From Pseudomonadota bacterium (GTDB lineage: Bacteria; Pseudomonadota; Gammaproteobacteria; Burkholderiales; JABEVD01), in contig JAJZPK010000003.1 in NCBI GenBank assembly GCA_021811205.1, positions 1-26,195 of the forward strand: a stretch of 26,195 nt of DNA. The letters are read 5' to 3'. This document shows, piece by piece, positions 14,221-22,591 of the stretch. Each line of letters starts with the position of its first letter. Position 1 is the stretch's first letter. The translations under genes and the position numbers were made by a program. The notes under the pieces are model-generated. The model saw only the letters and a list, made by a program, of their open reading frames with translations, did no database searches and had not been told where the DNA came from.

Positions 14221-15138
14221 ATGCCCCATCCATCCCTGCCGAAGCGCATGGGCGAAATCGTCGAGCGCGCAAGAAAACTTCCGCCCATTCCCGTGGCCGT
14301 CGTGGATGCCGCAGAAGAGCATGTCATCGTCGGGGCATGCGAAGCCACCCGCGCAGGGCTGATCCAGCCCCTCATGATCGGCAATCGCAGCGAAATCGAA
14401 GAAGCGCTCAATGCGCAGGGACTGAAAAAGGACGCCTATCCCATCCATGACGCGGCATCGGAAACCGATGCCGCAGAAATCGGAATAAGCAAGGTTTTGG
14501 CGGGGGAAGCCGCAGCATTGATGAAAGGGTGGATCCACACGGACGTGCTGATGCATCCCGTGCTCTCGCATCTGAGGACAGCCAGACGAGTCAGCCACAT
14601 CTTCGTGGTCGAGCTCGCGAGCTACCCCAAGCTGCTTTTCGTCACGGATGCCGCGATCAACATCGCCCCCGACCTCATGACCAAGGCCGCGATCGTGCAG
14701 AATGCAGTCGATCTGGCGAGGCTTTTCGGCATCGAAAAACCCAAGGTGGCCGCGCTTTCCGCAGTCGAGGAAATCAAGCCTGCGATCGCATCCACCATCG
14801 ATGCGGCCTGTCTCTCCAAAATGGCCGAGCGCGGCCAGATCAGGCATGCGATTGTGGACGGACCGCTCGCATTCGACAATGCGATCTCGAAGGAAGCTGC
14901 GCTCACCAAGAAGATAGAAAGCGAAGTCGCAGGCGACGTGGACATCCTGCTCGTCCCGGATCTCACTGCAGGCAACATTCTCGCCAAGGACCTCGAATAC
15001 CTGGCAGGAGCCACGATGGGCGGGGTCGTGGTCGGCGCGAAGGCGCCGATCATGCTGCCATCCCGATCGGACCCGCCCGAGGCGCGCCTCGTTTCAGCCG
15101 CGATCGCCTCCCTCATCCACCATTCCTGGGTTGCCTGA
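14221..15138 (+). CDS. Phosphate acetyl/butyryltransferase family protein
   Basis: A 305-residue single-domain PTA/PTB protein. Landmarks are AGLIQPLMIGNRSEIEEAL, LMKGWIHTDVLMHPVL (about 100-115), FVTDAAINIAPDL (about 140-152), HAIVDGPLAFDNAISKEAA (about 212-230) and VDILLVPDLTAGNILAKDLEYLAGATMGGVVVGAKAPIMLPSRSDPPEARLVS near the end, read in segments. The family exchanges an acyl group between CoA and phosphate. The acetyl versus butyryl preference cannot be told, and no acetate or butyrate kinase is adjacent. The length equals stand-alone Ptb rather than multidomain Pta. GGAA lies eight bases before the ATG. Its 3' end overlaps the convergent RND pump gene by 26 bases. Confidence 0.9.
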   Translation: MPHPSLPKRMGEIVERARKLPPIPVAVVDAAEEHVIVGACEATRAGLIQPLMIGNRSEIEEALNAQGLKKDAYPIHDAASETDAAEIGISKVLAGEAAALMKGWIHTDVLMHPVLSHLRTARRVSHIFVVELASYPKLLFVTDAAINIAPDLMTKAAIVQNAVDLARLFGIEKPKVAALSAVEEIKPAIASTIDAACLSKMAERGQIRHAIVDGPLAFDNAISKEAALTKKIESEVAGDVDILLVPDLTAGNILAKDLEYLAGATMGGVVVGAKAPIMLPSRSDPPEARLVSAAIASLIHHSWVA

Positions 15139-18100
15139 TGCCGCTGTGCAATAGATTGAACAGCACCGGCATGACGAAGAGCACAAGCGGAAGCTGGACG
15201 ATCAGCCCGGAAATGATGGCGATCGCGAGCGGCTGCTGCATTGCAGATCCCTGGCCGATGGCAAATGCAAGGGGCAGCAGGGTGAGAATCGCAGCGACCG
15301 TCGTCATCGCGATCGGCCGCATTCTGTTCTTTCCCGCTTCGACCAATGCGTCTTGTCTGTCCATGCCTGCTTCGATTGATCGATATTCAGAGAAATAGAA
15401 GATTGCGACCTCGGTGACGATGCCGACGATCATGGTCATGCCCATCATGGCGGATATGTTGAGTTCAACCCCCGTTGCCCAAAGCCCGATAAATATTGCC
15501 GATATCGACATCAGCGGAATCGCCATGATGGAAAGAGCAATCCTGAATTGCTCATACAGGAAAAGCAGCAGGAGAAACACCAGCGCGACTGCAGCGGCGA
15601 ACACCTGCATCAATCCTTTGAACGCGATCTGCTGCTGTTTGTATAGTCCGCCCAACTCGTAGTAGGCGCCATTAGGAAGAAGATTGGGCCTGTTCAGGGC
15701 TTGACGGATGTCTCGAATGGTCGACCCCATGTCCCGTCCGCTGATGCGCGCGGTCACGGCGATCATGCGCTTCAGGTTTTCCCTGTTTATTTCGGGTTGC
15801 CCACTCACCGCCGTGATATCAGCGATTCGCTCCAGCGGGAAAAGATGCCCATCAGGTGCGCGCATCATCAGCTTGCCGATATCCTGCTGGGTATTGCGAA
15901 CCGATCCTGGAATCCAGACTCGCACCCCGATCATTTTCACATTGCCCTGGACATGGGTTGCCACGACCCCAGACATGTAGCCATTGAGCATGGCGGTGAC
16001 GCTGCCCGGGTCCACTCCTTCGAACGCAGCTTTTTTTCTGTCGACATGGATTTCGAGCGCATCCCCTGCAGGGTTGATGCCGTTTTTCACATCCACGACG
16101 CCGGGAATGCGCCCGATCAGGGCCGCAGTCTTTCTTGCGGAAGCTTCCAGGCCAGCCTGATCATCGGAAAAGATCTTGATTTCTATCGGCTCGGGAACGG
16201 AAGTCAGATCGCCGATCATGTCTTCCATGAGCTGAGCAAGCTCGATATCCAGTCCAGGAACCTGATTTTCGATCTTGCTTCTGATATCGTTCATCACATC
16301 TTCGATGGGCTGCCTGGGCATGGGTTTCAGCTTGATGAAAAAATCACCCTGATTCGCTTCCGTGATACCCCCTCCCAATTGCGCCCCGGTCCTGCGCGAA
16401 TAGGTCTCGATATTCGGATTGGCCTTGATGATCGCTTCTACCTGATTCAACAGCCTGTTCGTTTCAGTCAACGAGGTTCCCGGTTCGGAACGATAATCCA
16501 GAATAAAGCCGCCTTCGTCCATGGCAGGCATAAATCCAGTACCCGTTTTCGTGTAGGCGAACCACCCCGAACCGAGCAATGGCACGATCATGACAAGTGT
16601 CAAAAGAGGCCGCCTCAACATTTTCGCAAGAATTTCACCATATCTTTCATGAACCCAGCGAGTCCATGCGCCTCCTTCTTCTTGCATGGCATCCTTTTCC
16701 TTGAGCAGGTGATCGGCAAGAATCGGAACCGCGAGCCATGTGATCAAAAATGAAATGATAAGGCTAGAAGCCATGGTCAGGGAAAGCGCCTTGAAGAAAG
16801 CGCCGGTCACACCGCCCAGAAATGCGAGCGGAATGAATATTACCACCGTGGCTGATGAAGACCCCACGAGTGGGCGGGTGAATTCGACCGCTGCGGTCAT
16901 CACTCTTCCGTGATGATCTTCGGGAGATTCCCTCAGGCGTCTCACAATGTGTTCCAGCATCACGATGGCATCGTCGATAATCAACCCGACTGCGGCCGCC
17001 ATCCCGCCCAATGTCATGATATTGAAGCTCATTCCCAACACATACAAGATCACGATGGCTGAGGAGAGCACTGTTGGCACCACGATGATGGCAATCAGGG
17101 TAATCTTGATGTTGCGCAGGAAGAAAAGAAGCACGCCTGCGGCGAGTGCGACACCGATCAGGATGGCATCCCTCACGCTTGCGGCAGAATCCACCACAAG
17201 CCTGCTCTGATCGTACCATTTGGCGATTTTCACGCCTGCAGGCAATTTGTAGCCGTGCAGCTTCGCATCGATGTCGTGGGCGATGCGCACGCTGTTTCCG
17301 CCTGGCTGCTGATAGACATTGATCAACACTGCATCGTGCCCGTCAGCATTCACCTTGATCCATTGAGGCACAGTGCCGTCGCTGACCTTTGCGACGTCCC
17401 GGAGCCGAACAAGCCCGTCGGTGCCTGAACGCAGGATGGTGTTTCTTATGTCTTCGAGATTCTGCAGGCGATTGTCAGAAACACCCAGATAAAGCTTGTA
17501 ATGGTCCTCGATGCGCCCGACCGCCTTCACCACATTGGCCGAATTCAGCGACTTAGCCACATCTCCCAAGGTCATGCCGTATGCCTGCAGCTTGTCGGGA
17601 TCGACGGAAACCCGGTATTCCTCGGTCGCGCCGCCGATTGGGCGTATCCTTGCGACGCCGTCGACGGAAGAAAGCAGCGGCTTCAGCTGGTACTGTGCAA
17701 GATCGCGCAGTTGTGTCAGCGAAACGGTATCGGACGTCAGGCTGTAGGCAATAATCGGAAACACGGTCGGATCCATACGACGCGTAAGCATGTTGGTTCC
17801 GGAAGGCAAGGAGGGCAATATCTGCGCAATGGCCGCATTGACTTGCAATGTGGCGGTTGCCATGTCAGTTCCCCAGGGAAAATAGACAGATATCTCGGCA
17901 GATCCACGGCTTGTCGTGGATCGGACATTCATCACGCCAGGAACACGTCTCACTGCTTCCTCGACAGGAATGCTCACTTGTAGCGCCATCTGTTCTGCAG
18001 TGCGATCGCCTGCATCGAGCGTCACCTCGACGCGGGGGAAGTCCACGTTCGGAAAGAGCGTCACAGGCAATTTGAACGCCGAGAAAATCCCGGCCAGGGC

Positions 18101-18163
18101 AAGCAGAAGCAGGCAAAACAGAATGGAACGTCGATGCAATTGCATCCAGGGACCGAATTTCAT
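15113..18163 (-). CDS. RND-family efflux pump, HAE-1-like inner-membrane subunit
   Basis: A 1016-residue AcrB-type transporter. The first membrane helix is at 12-32, followed by KLPVTLFPNVDFPRVEVTL. The proton-relay pair Asp397-Asp398 sits in VGLIIDDAIVMLE of the fourth helix, which separates drug/hydrophobe-type HAE-1 pumps from CzcA-type metal pumps that have a single Asp there. Two large periplasmic loops and twelve membrane helices are consistent with the length. It exports substrate from the periplasm through the encoded fusion protein and TolC-like channel. The start is the ATG at 18163, which shares its A with the stop of the preceding gene (TGATG); a TTG one codon earlier is less likely. 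Confidence 0.95.
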   Translation of the reverse strand: MKFGPWMQLHRRSILFCLLLLALAGIFSAFKLPVTLFPNVDFPRVEVTLDAGDRTAEQMALQVSIPVEEAVRRVPGVMNVRSTTSRGSAEISVYFPWGTDMATATLQVNAAIAQILPSLPSGTNMLTRRMDPTVFPIIAYSLTSDTVSLTQLRDLAQYQLKPLLSSVDGVARIRPIGGATEEYRVSVDPDKLQAYGMTLGDVAKSLNSANVVKAVGRIEDHYKLYLGVSDNRLQNLEDIRNTILRSGTDGLVRLRDVAKVSDGTVPQWIKVNADGHDAVLINVYQQPGGNSVRIAHDIDAKLHGYKLPAGVKIAKWYDQSRLVVDSAASVRDAILIGVALAAGVLLFFLRNIKITLIAIIVVPTVLSSAIVILYVLGMSFNIMTLGGMAAAVGLIIDDAIVMLEHIVRRLRESPEDHHGRVMTAAVEFTRPLVGSSSATVVIFIPLAFLGGVTGAFFKALSLTMASSLIISFLITWLAVPILADHLLKEKDAMQEEGGAWTRWVHERYGEILAKMLRRPLLTLVMIVPLLGSGWFAYTKTGTGFMPAMDEGGFILDYRSEPGTSLTETNRLLNQVEAIIKANPNIETYSRRTGAQLGGGITEANQGDFFIKLKPMPRQPIEDVMNDIRSKIENQVPGLDIELAQLMEDMIGDLTSVPEPIEIKIFSDDQAGLEASARKTAALIGRIPGVVDVKNGINPAGDALEIHVDRKKAAFEGVDPGSVTAMLNGYMSGVVATHVQGNVKMIGVRVWIPGSVRNTQQDIGKLMMRAPDGHLFPLERIADITAVSGQPEINRENLKRMIAVTARISGRDMGSTIRDIRQALNRPNLLPNGAYYELGGLYKQQQIAFKGLMQVFAAAVALVFLLLLFLYEQFRIALSIMAIPLMSISAIFIGLWATGVELNISAMMGMTMIVGIVTEVAIFYFSEYRSIEAGMDRQDALVEAGKNRMRPIAMTTVAAILTLLPLAFAIGQGSAMQQPLAIAIISGLIVQLPLVLFVMPVLFNLLHSGIRQPRNGG

Positions 18164-19179
18164 CAATGTTCCTTGCGCAGCTTCATTCCGTCCTGCAATT
18201 CGTAGTTGCCGAGCACGACGACGGGAAGCGCAGGGTCGAATTTCCCCTGGATTGCGGTGAGTGCGCCGTCTTCAGTCGCGCTGACGTCAATGCGCCTGGC
18301 GCGCCCTGTATCGTCCTGGAAAATGTATGCGCCCTGCTCATCGGAGAGCACCGCTGATCTTGGAACAACCCATTCGCTCGCCGACCGAACCTCGATTTCT
18401 CCGCGCAATTTCATGCCGGGAATCAGGCCAGAGTTCTGCACTCTTCCGAGATCAACGATCACATCGACAAGACGGGTCTGCGGGTCGATCATGCCGTGGA
18501 TATCGCTCACCACACCTGTCAGTTTCAGCGTTTTATCATAAACAGGGAAAAGCCTGACCGACATGCCCTTCTTGATTTTCGGCGCATCTTCCGGCTGAAT
18601 GCCGATCCTCGCGCGCAAGGCATCGAGTCTAGCAAGCAGGAGTAATGCTTTTCCTGCCTGCACGCGATCACCCGGGGAAGCGGAAAGTCCGGCAACGACC
18701 CCATCAAATGGCGATTTGACAATCTCTAGTGGCGTTCCAGCGCCAAGCTTGTTTTGCATCCTGAATGTGCTTTCGGCGTCCTTCAGAGACTTCTTTGCCG
18801 CTGCAAGCTGGGAAAATGTCGCCAGCTGCCGGGCATACAGCCGCTTTGTGCTTTCGAACGTATTTCTTGCCATTTCCAATGCCGATTCCGCCTGGGCGTA
18901 ACCATTGGCTGAATTGGGATCCGTCTCAAATTTGAGTAGCGTTGCGCCTCGTCTGACTATTTGTCCCGCGATGAGATCCATGCTGACGATCTGGCCAGAG
19001 CGGGGCAGGCTGACATTGACCGTACTTCCTGGGTCTGAAAAAACCGTGCCGTATCCCGACAGGTTGAAGGTCATGGCTTCCTTTCGCATGAGCGCGGTTT
19101 TGACAAGCACACTAGGCTGACCCTCTGCATGGGCAGCGGCCGAGAAGGCCAGAAGCAACGTGCATAGCCAGATTTTCAT
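18163..19179 (-). CDS. RND efflux periplasmic membrane fusion protein
   Basis: A 338-residue protein with an N-terminal signal peptide (about residues 1-18, cut after AHA). The HlyD/AcrA-type layout follows: beta-barrel and lipoyl half (GYGTVFSDPGSTVNVSLPRSGQIVSMDLIAGQIVRRGATLLKFET, in segments), a short coiled-coil hairpin at about 90-145, the second lipoyl half IVKSPFDGVVAGLSASPGDRVQAGKALLLLA, then barrel and membrane-proximal domains. There is no lipobox Cys. The length is slightly below the 370-400 usual for the family because the hairpin is short. It bridges the RND pump and outer-membrane channel. It overlaps the TolC-like gene by four bases (ATGA), with AAGGAG upstream. Confidence 0.93.
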   Translation of the reverse strand: MKIWLCTLLLAFSAAAHAEGQPSVLVKTALMRKEAMTFNLSGYGTVFSDPGSTVNVSLPRSGQIVSMDLIAGQIVRRGATLLKFETDPNSANGYAQAESALEMARNTFESTKRLYARQLATFSQLAAAKKSLKDAESTFRMQNKLGAGTPLEIVKSPFDGVVAGLSASPGDRVQAGKALLLLARLDALRARIGIQPEDAPKIKKGMSVRLFPVYDKTLKLTGVVSDIHGMIDPQTRLVDVIVDLGRVQNSGLIPGMKLRGEIEVRSASEWVVPRSAVLSDEQGAYIFQDDTGRARRIDVSATEDGALTAIQGKFDPALPVVVLGNYELQDGMKLRKEH

Positions 19180-20537
19180 TTCGACTCCTTGACTGGTAAC
19201 TGCCCCCCGATCAGCGCGAGGAGCCCGATGCGCTCCTCAAGCATGGACTCCTCGACGGCAATCTGTTCCGTCTCCTTGGCAAGCGCGGCATGCTTCAGGT
19301 TCGAATAGGCTGCCAAATCCATGTCGCCTGCCTTGAAAGCTGATTCGGCACGCTGAGAAAGCAGCAACAGGGTTGCAAGATCCTCCTTCAAGCGCCGCAG
19401 CTGATCTTCGAGCAGGTCCTGATCGGTCAATATCTGCTGCACATCGCTGGATGCCTGATTCAGCCTGATCTGGAATTCATCGTGCATGCGCTTTCTCGTC
19501 GCCTTTTCAATCGCGATGCCGCCCCGATTTCGATTGAAGATCGGCAGGCTCAGGCTCAGGGAAAAACCGTTATAGTTGATACCGGTGTTGTCCCTCGCCC
19601 TCACGAGGCCGAAACCGATCGCCGGAAACTGGGAGAGGATGGCCTGCCTCAGGCGCATGTCCTGAGCCTCGTATCCTGCCTGCAGGGCCAGGAGATCCGG
19701 GCGGATCATGGCAAGTTCGGACAATCTGCGTGAGGTTTCCAGCTTGTCCAGAGCGGGGAGCTCTGCGCTGCCAGCGAGATTCAGCCTGGTATTCGGCGCA
19801 AGCCCGAGTAACGCATTCAGCGCAAAGCGATCTTTCTCAAGCATCCGCGTGGCTTCGTTGATCTGCTTGTCGATTGATTGCAAGGCATTTTCGTCCGCCG
19901 CGACGACATCGAGTGTCAGATCATGGTCGTCCAGAGCGGCTTTCTCTCTTGCATAGCGCAATCCTGCAAGATCCCGGCTTTGCTTCAGGATGCCCAGCAA
20001 ATTCTGCCTGGAGCATATTCTTGCAAACAGCAGGCGCGCCTGGCCGACAATCTGCCATTCCTGCCAAAGCAGAGCGAGATCCGCCTTTCTGAGATCCGCC
20101 TTGGCCGACGCGGCGCGCAGCGAATGCGTCACGATTGCGCCCAGATTGTAGGTGATCCCCAGGTCGAAGGCGGTCACGTTTTCTCCGGGGGCGCCGTTCT
20201 GCGGATACTGGGGGGAAAAGCCGATCTGCGGATCCGGCAGCAAGCCTGCCGCAAAAGCCTGCGCACTTGCGATCCCTGCATCATCCCGTGCAAGCTTCAG
20301 CTCTGGATTGTTGGCCACGGCAATCATGGCGACTTCCGTCATGTCGAGCCCGTCGGCAGGATCGAATTTGTGCCCGGCAAGCTCGGGCAATGGCATCTTC
20401 GAAGGGTCGATCTCGAGGCGATTCAAGCCAGCAGGCCAGCCTGCCTTCATGGACAAGGGCTGAGCCCGGTAGGATGCGCAGCCTGCCAGCATGAATGCGG
20501 CCAGCAGAGCGCAGGCGTATTTCCGGAAATTGCTCAT
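19176..20537 (-). CDS. TolC-family outer-membrane efflux lipoprotein
   Basis: A 453-residue outer-membrane efflux protein with a lipoprotein signal (lipobox LAGC, acylated Cys20). The two TolC/OprM repeats are visible: MTEVAMIAVANNPELKLARDDAGIASAQ...LLPDPQIGFSPQYP in the first half and LSELAMIRPDLLALQAGYEAQDMRLRQAILSQFPAIGFGLVRARDN in the second, followed by the long coiled-coil helices. It forms the trimeric exit duct for the co-encoded RND pump. An 11-bp direct repeat lies 41-58 bases upstream of the ATG, just after the histidine kinase stop. Only a weak AAAG ribosome site is seen. Confidence 0.93.
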   Translation of the reverse strand: MSNFRKYACALLAAFMLAGCASYRAQPLSMKAGWPAGLNRLEIDPSKMPLPELAGHKFDPADGLDMTEVAMIAVANNPELKLARDDAGIASAQAFAAGLLPDPQIGFSPQYPQNGAPGENVTAFDLGITYNLGAIVTHSLRAASAKADLRKADLALLWQEWQIVGQARLLFARICSRQNLLGILKQSRDLAGLRYAREKAALDDHDLTLDVVAADENALQSIDKQINEATRMLEKDRFALNALLGLAPNTRLNLAGSAELPALDKLETSRRLSELAMIRPDLLALQAGYEAQDMRLRQAILSQFPAIGFGLVRARDNTGINYNGFSLSLSLPIFNRNRGGIAIEKATRKRMHDEFQIRLNQASSDVQQILTDQDLLEDQLRRLKEDLATLLLLSQRAESAFKAGDMDLAAYSNLKHAALAKETEQIAVEESMLEERIGLLALIGGQLPVKESK

Positions 20538-20577
20538 CGATCTTTGCAGTTATGAGTCTGCAATTCTGAAGAAGAAA

Positions 20578-20595
20578 AATTAGAACAGAATTAGA
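20578..20595 (-). promoter_or_regulatory. TCTAATT direct repeat, 11-bp period, before the efflux operon
   Basis: On the minus strand TCTAATT-CTGT-TCTAATT, two identical 7-mers one DNA turn apart. This is the geometry bound by OmpR/PmrA-class dimers. It ends immediately before TTTCTT, a weak -35-like hexamer, with CATAAC 17 bases further as a weak -10. It abuts the kinase stop codon. Confidence 0.55.
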
Positions 20596-21912
20596 TCACG
20601 CTTCCTGGATGTCGAAGGAGACTTTCGCGATCAGTCCCGTGCCGTCCGCCCTGTTGCAAAGCTCAATTTCAGCCGACTCGCGCTCGGCGATGGCCTTGAC
20701 CAGCGAAAGACCGATGCCGCTCCCCTCGATTTCCTGTCCGCTTGCCCTGAAGAAACGCTCGAATACATGCTGGATGAGATGCTCCGGGATGCCCGGGCCA
20801 TTGTCTGCAATTTCGACCGAAGCCTTTTTCCCCGATACGGATACGCTGACGTCTATCCTTCCCCCCTGGGGCGAATAGCGTATCGCATTATCGAGCAGAT
20901 TGTCGAGCAGGATGCGCAGCGAAGCCCCGTTCGCCTCGATCATCGCCGGATCGTCCTTCACCATCCCAAGATCGATGCCCTTCTTCTCGGCAAGCACGAT
21001 GAAGCCGGCGATGCACGACTTCACGAGTTTGCCCAGATCCATGCCCTGCCTCGCAGGTTCCTTCGCCGCATCGAAGCGCGCCATCTTGAGCAGCTGGTCA
21101 ACGAGTCGGGACGCGCGATACACGCCGGACTTCAGTTCGGCGATCCGCGATTCGATATCGGCCTGCGTGCTGCAAAGGGAAAGATTGTCGATCTGAAGCT
21201 GCAGGGCGGCGAGCGGCGTCCTGAGTTCGTGTGCGGCATTGGACACGAACTGCCGCTGCGACTCGAGCGCTTCCCCAAGGCGCATGAGCAATGCATTCAT
21301 CTCGCGCACCAGCGGCGCAATTTCCTGGGGAACATGTTCGACAGGGAGCGGATCCAGGCTTGACGCATCGCGTTTGGTGGCCGCCTCGGTGACGGCATCC
21401 AGCGGCTTCAGGATGCGTCCGACGACGAAGGCGACGAGCACCCATGAAAGCGGAATCAGCCCCCCGAAAGGCAGCACTGATCTGAATGCCGCATCGGCAG
21501 CGATTTCGTTGCGCACTTCATTCGAAAGGGAAACCTGAACCGTTCTGTCCGGATAGACGATGGTATAGGTCCGCCATTTTTTTCCCTGCGAGGACGTATC
21601 CGAGAAACCGGTCGCGCTTCCTTTTGGCAAATCGAAGCCCGGCCTCGATACCCTGACAGGCTCCTGTCCGACCCAGACCTGGATGACGAAATCACTCTCC
21701 CTTTCCTCTTCGTTCTCCGCCGCGAATCTCGCCTGCATGGCGGGAAGCTGGGACCCTTCGTCGATGCTGCGCGCGACTTCCTTCAGCTGATGGTCCAGCA
21801 ATTCCCCTGCATCCTGCTTGGCAAGCTGATAGGAAATGCCACCGGCCGTCACGCCGACGATGCTGAGGAGCGCGATCAGGAGCGCGATGAGCCGCTTCTT
21901 CAGTGAATTCAT
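20596..21912 (-). CDS. Membrane sensor histidine kinase (QseC/BasS-type)
   Basis: A 438-residue kinase. Two membrane segments, about 8-28 and 147-167, enclose a roughly 120-residue periplasmic sensor. HAMP-like residues follow, then the H box FVSNAAHELRTPLAAL with His228, the N box ILLDNLLDNAIRYSPQGG, the G1 box EIADNGPGIPEH and the G2 box GSGIGLSLVKAI. It should phosphorylate the OmpR-type regulator encoded just upstream, which overlaps it by four bases (ATGA). The ATG at 21912 is chosen because it begins the first membrane helix; a longer open frame upstream overlaps the regulator gene and is rejected. The ligand is unknown. Confidence 0.94.
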   Translation of the reverse strand: MNSLKKRLIALLIALLSIVGVTAGGISYQLAKQDAGELLDHQLKEVARSIDEGSQLPAMQARFAAENEEERESDFVIQVWVGQEPVRVSRPGFDLPKGSATGFSDTSSQGKKWRTYTIVYPDRTVQVSLSNEVRNEIAADAAFRSVLPFGGLIPLSWVLVAFVVGRILKPLDAVTEAATKRDASSLDPLPVEHVPQEIAPLVREMNALLMRLGEALESQRQFVSNAAHELRTPLAALQLQIDNLSLCSTQADIESRIAELKSGVYRASRLVDQLLKMARFDAAKEPARQGMDLGKLVKSCIAGFIVLAEKKGIDLGMVKDDPAMIEANGASLRILLDNLLDNAIRYSPQGGRIDVSVSVSGKKASVEIADNGPGIPEHLIQHVFERFFRASGQEIEGSGIGLSLVKAIAERESAEIELCNRADGTGLIAKVSFDIQEA

Positions 21913-22565
21913 TTCACCACCATCCAGCCCACGCCGCGCACGTTCCGGATGATTTCGTTGTCGAATTTCCTTCTCAGATAATGGATGATCACGTCGACGA
22001 CGTTGCTTTCCACTTCCTCGCCCCAACCGTAGATATGCTCCTCGATCTGGCTGCGGGAAAATATCGTTCCGGGATGGGAGACGAGCGTATACAGCAAGGC
22101 GAATTCCTTGGCTGACAGGGCCAGCGTCTTGCCCCGATAGGTAGCCTGCCTGGACGAGAGATCGAGCGCGATTTCGCTGTTGCACAGGGCAGATGTGGAA
22201 TGCCCGGCCTGCCTTCTCAGTATGGCGCGTATCCTTGCAAGGAGTTCCTTGAAGCTGAATGGCTTGACCAGATAGTCGTCTGCGCCGAGATCAAGGCCTT
22301 CGACACGATCGTCGATCGCATCTTTCGCCGTGATGATGAGCAGCGGGGTATCCTTGCCGCGGCCGCGCAGCGTCTTCAGCACATCGATTCCCGATTTCCT
22401 GGGCAGGCCGAGGTCGAGCAGGATCACGGCGTGGTGTCCTGTTTCCGCGGCCGACAGTCCCTGTATCCCATCCTGGAACCAGTCCACCGCCATGCCCGCT
22501 TCCTTGAGGCCGATGGCAAGGTTGCGGCCGATCATGGGGTCGTCTTCGATAAGCAGTACGCGCAT
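21909..22565 (-). CDS. OmpR/PhoB-family response regulator (QseB/PmrA-like)
   Basis: A 218-residue regulator. The receiver domain is 1-115 with acidic Asp8-Asp9, phospho-acceptor Asp51 (LLDLGLP), Thr79 and Lys101 (LVKPFSF). The winged-helix domain is about 125-218, with LSAKEFALLYTLVSHPG and VESNVVDVIIHYLRRKF...RGVGWMV. The start at 22565 follows a well-spaced GGAG and gives the classical MRVLLIEDDP. It lies 26 bases after the phosphodiesterase gene and overlaps the kinase gene, so it belongs to the receptor/TonB array. The likely target is the direct repeat ahead of the TolC-like gene. Confidence 0.95.
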   Translation of the reverse strand: MRVLLIEDDPMIGRNLAIGLKEAGMAVDWFQDGIQGLSAAETGHHAVILLDLGLPRKSGIDVLKTLRGRGKDTPLLIITAKDAIDDRVEGLDLGADDYLVKPFSFKELLARIRAILRRQAGHSTSALCNSEIALDLSSRQATYRGKTLALSAKEFALLYTLVSHPGTIFSRSQIEEHIYGWGEEVESNVVDVIIHYLRRKFDNEIIRNVRGVGWMVVK

Positions 22566-22591
22566 GCTCTGCTCCATTGGAGCCGGACATC

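Noticed and set aside
21913..22185. Longer N-terminus of the QseC/BasS-type kinase
   Set aside because: It lies in the regulator gene in another frame and is basic noise; the membrane helix starts at the ATG at 21912.
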